A stretch of 64,000 bases of DNA, taken from NCBI GenBank assembly GCA_963705285.1, contig OY970066.1, forward strand, positions 434,001 to 498,000, given 5' to 3'. Below the pieces are notes generated by a model. The model made no database searches. It was not told the origin of the DNA and worked only from the letters and a program-made list of their open reading frames with translations. This stretch comes from JACMLD01 sp963705285 (GTDB lineage: Bacteria > Bacteroidota > Bacteroidia > Chitinophagales > Chitinophagaceae). Of this stretch, positions 63,611-64,000 are shown piece after piece; the first letter of the stretch is position 1, and each line of letters opens with the position of its first letter. Both the position numbers and the translations under genes were made by a program.

Positions 63611-64000
63611 AAGTGTACGTTCTTGCCGGGATATTTTCAATCTTGGTACCAATTCATATATTCTTGATCAACAATATTTTATGGATGTCCAAAATAACTA
63701 ATCATTCCCGCGGTGGGAAGCATGATGTATTTTCTGGAACGGCCTAAGTGGATCCGTGGGTCTGGTACTAGGGAAGTTTCATGCCTGGCTGAAACTGGGC
63801 AGGTAGTAAATTGAGCCATTGTATTTGGTGTGCTTCCATTGCACAAAAAATAGCCGGCACAGGGATTTCATGATTAGCGCACGTCATTGCCCGTAAGAAA
63901 ACTATCATTCATTCGTGCCGCGCACGGCCTGCAGCCAACTCACAAAATCTAAAAATCACACCATCATGAATAGCTTCTTGTTTTATCTTCATTGCATGAA
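63611..64000. other. Region upstream of the type IX protein gene, to window end
   Basis: 390 bp, nothing clearly coding. An ATG at 63966 opens a short forward frame (MNSFLFYLHCMN) cut by the window end, which is too short to judge. No repeat family from elsewhere in the window is seen. Confidence 0.4.

Noticed and set aside
1..64000. rRNA or tRNA genes
   Set aside because: No cloverleaf-type or rRNA-like conserved sequence was noticed by eye; a covariance scan would settle it.

Overview
The window looks like a chromosome segment of a Bacteroidota bacterium, most likely a member of the Chitinophagaceae. The evidence is three consecutive SusC/SusD outer-membrane pairs, a type IX secretion C-terminal sorting domain, SCKK-type lipoprotein signals, almost no Shine-Dalgarno sequences, one clear TTTG-N18-TAnnTTTG promoter, and a partial dialkylresorcinol/flexirubin-type gene cluster. 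Gene calls and family names come from reading the translations; no database search was possible.

Layout. 0-9.4 kb: the end of an RND efflux pump gene, then an array of ~237-bp nested palindromic repeats interrupted by a small GIY-YIG nuclease gene, a two-domain M16 protease, an AIM24-family protein, a DUF6934-like gene with a newly read 53-aa partner, and a Bax-inhibitor-1 membrane protein. 9.5-14.3 kb: holB (clamp-loader delta prime) followed by ricT, an alpha/beta hydrolase and a KilA-N protein. 14.5-23.3 kb: a ten-gene minus-strand operon of the dialkylresorcinol/flexirubin type (secreted protein, darA, darB, small protein, BtrH-like protein, ABC exporter ATPase and permease, ACP, ketosynthase, chain-length factor). 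23.3-28.0 kb: two related, terminator-bounded non-coding units, a glutathione peroxidase, a beta-helix lipoprotein, comF and radA. 28.9-46.3 kb: three SusC/SusD operons; the first and third are diverged copies of a three-gene layout ending in an unrecognised lipoprotein family. 46.5-47.5 kb: glucokinase.

47.6-55.3 kb is a stress and DNA-repair block: Fpg/Nei glycosylase, DUF72, PfpI/DJ-1, a short-chain dehydrogenase, a small disordered protein, Ku, and a LigD split into ligase and polymerase genes at an A7 tract. 55.5-64 kb holds DUF3500, a basic secreted peptide, a NYN-LOTUS protein, a YwqK-like/TonB fusion, a small lipoprotein, a luciferase-like oxidoreductase and a type IX secreted protein.

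Sequence-unrelated repeat families recur between transcription units. Several share a layout of two inverted arms separated by about 20-160 bp. No rRNA, tRNA, CRISPR array or intact insertion sequence was seen.
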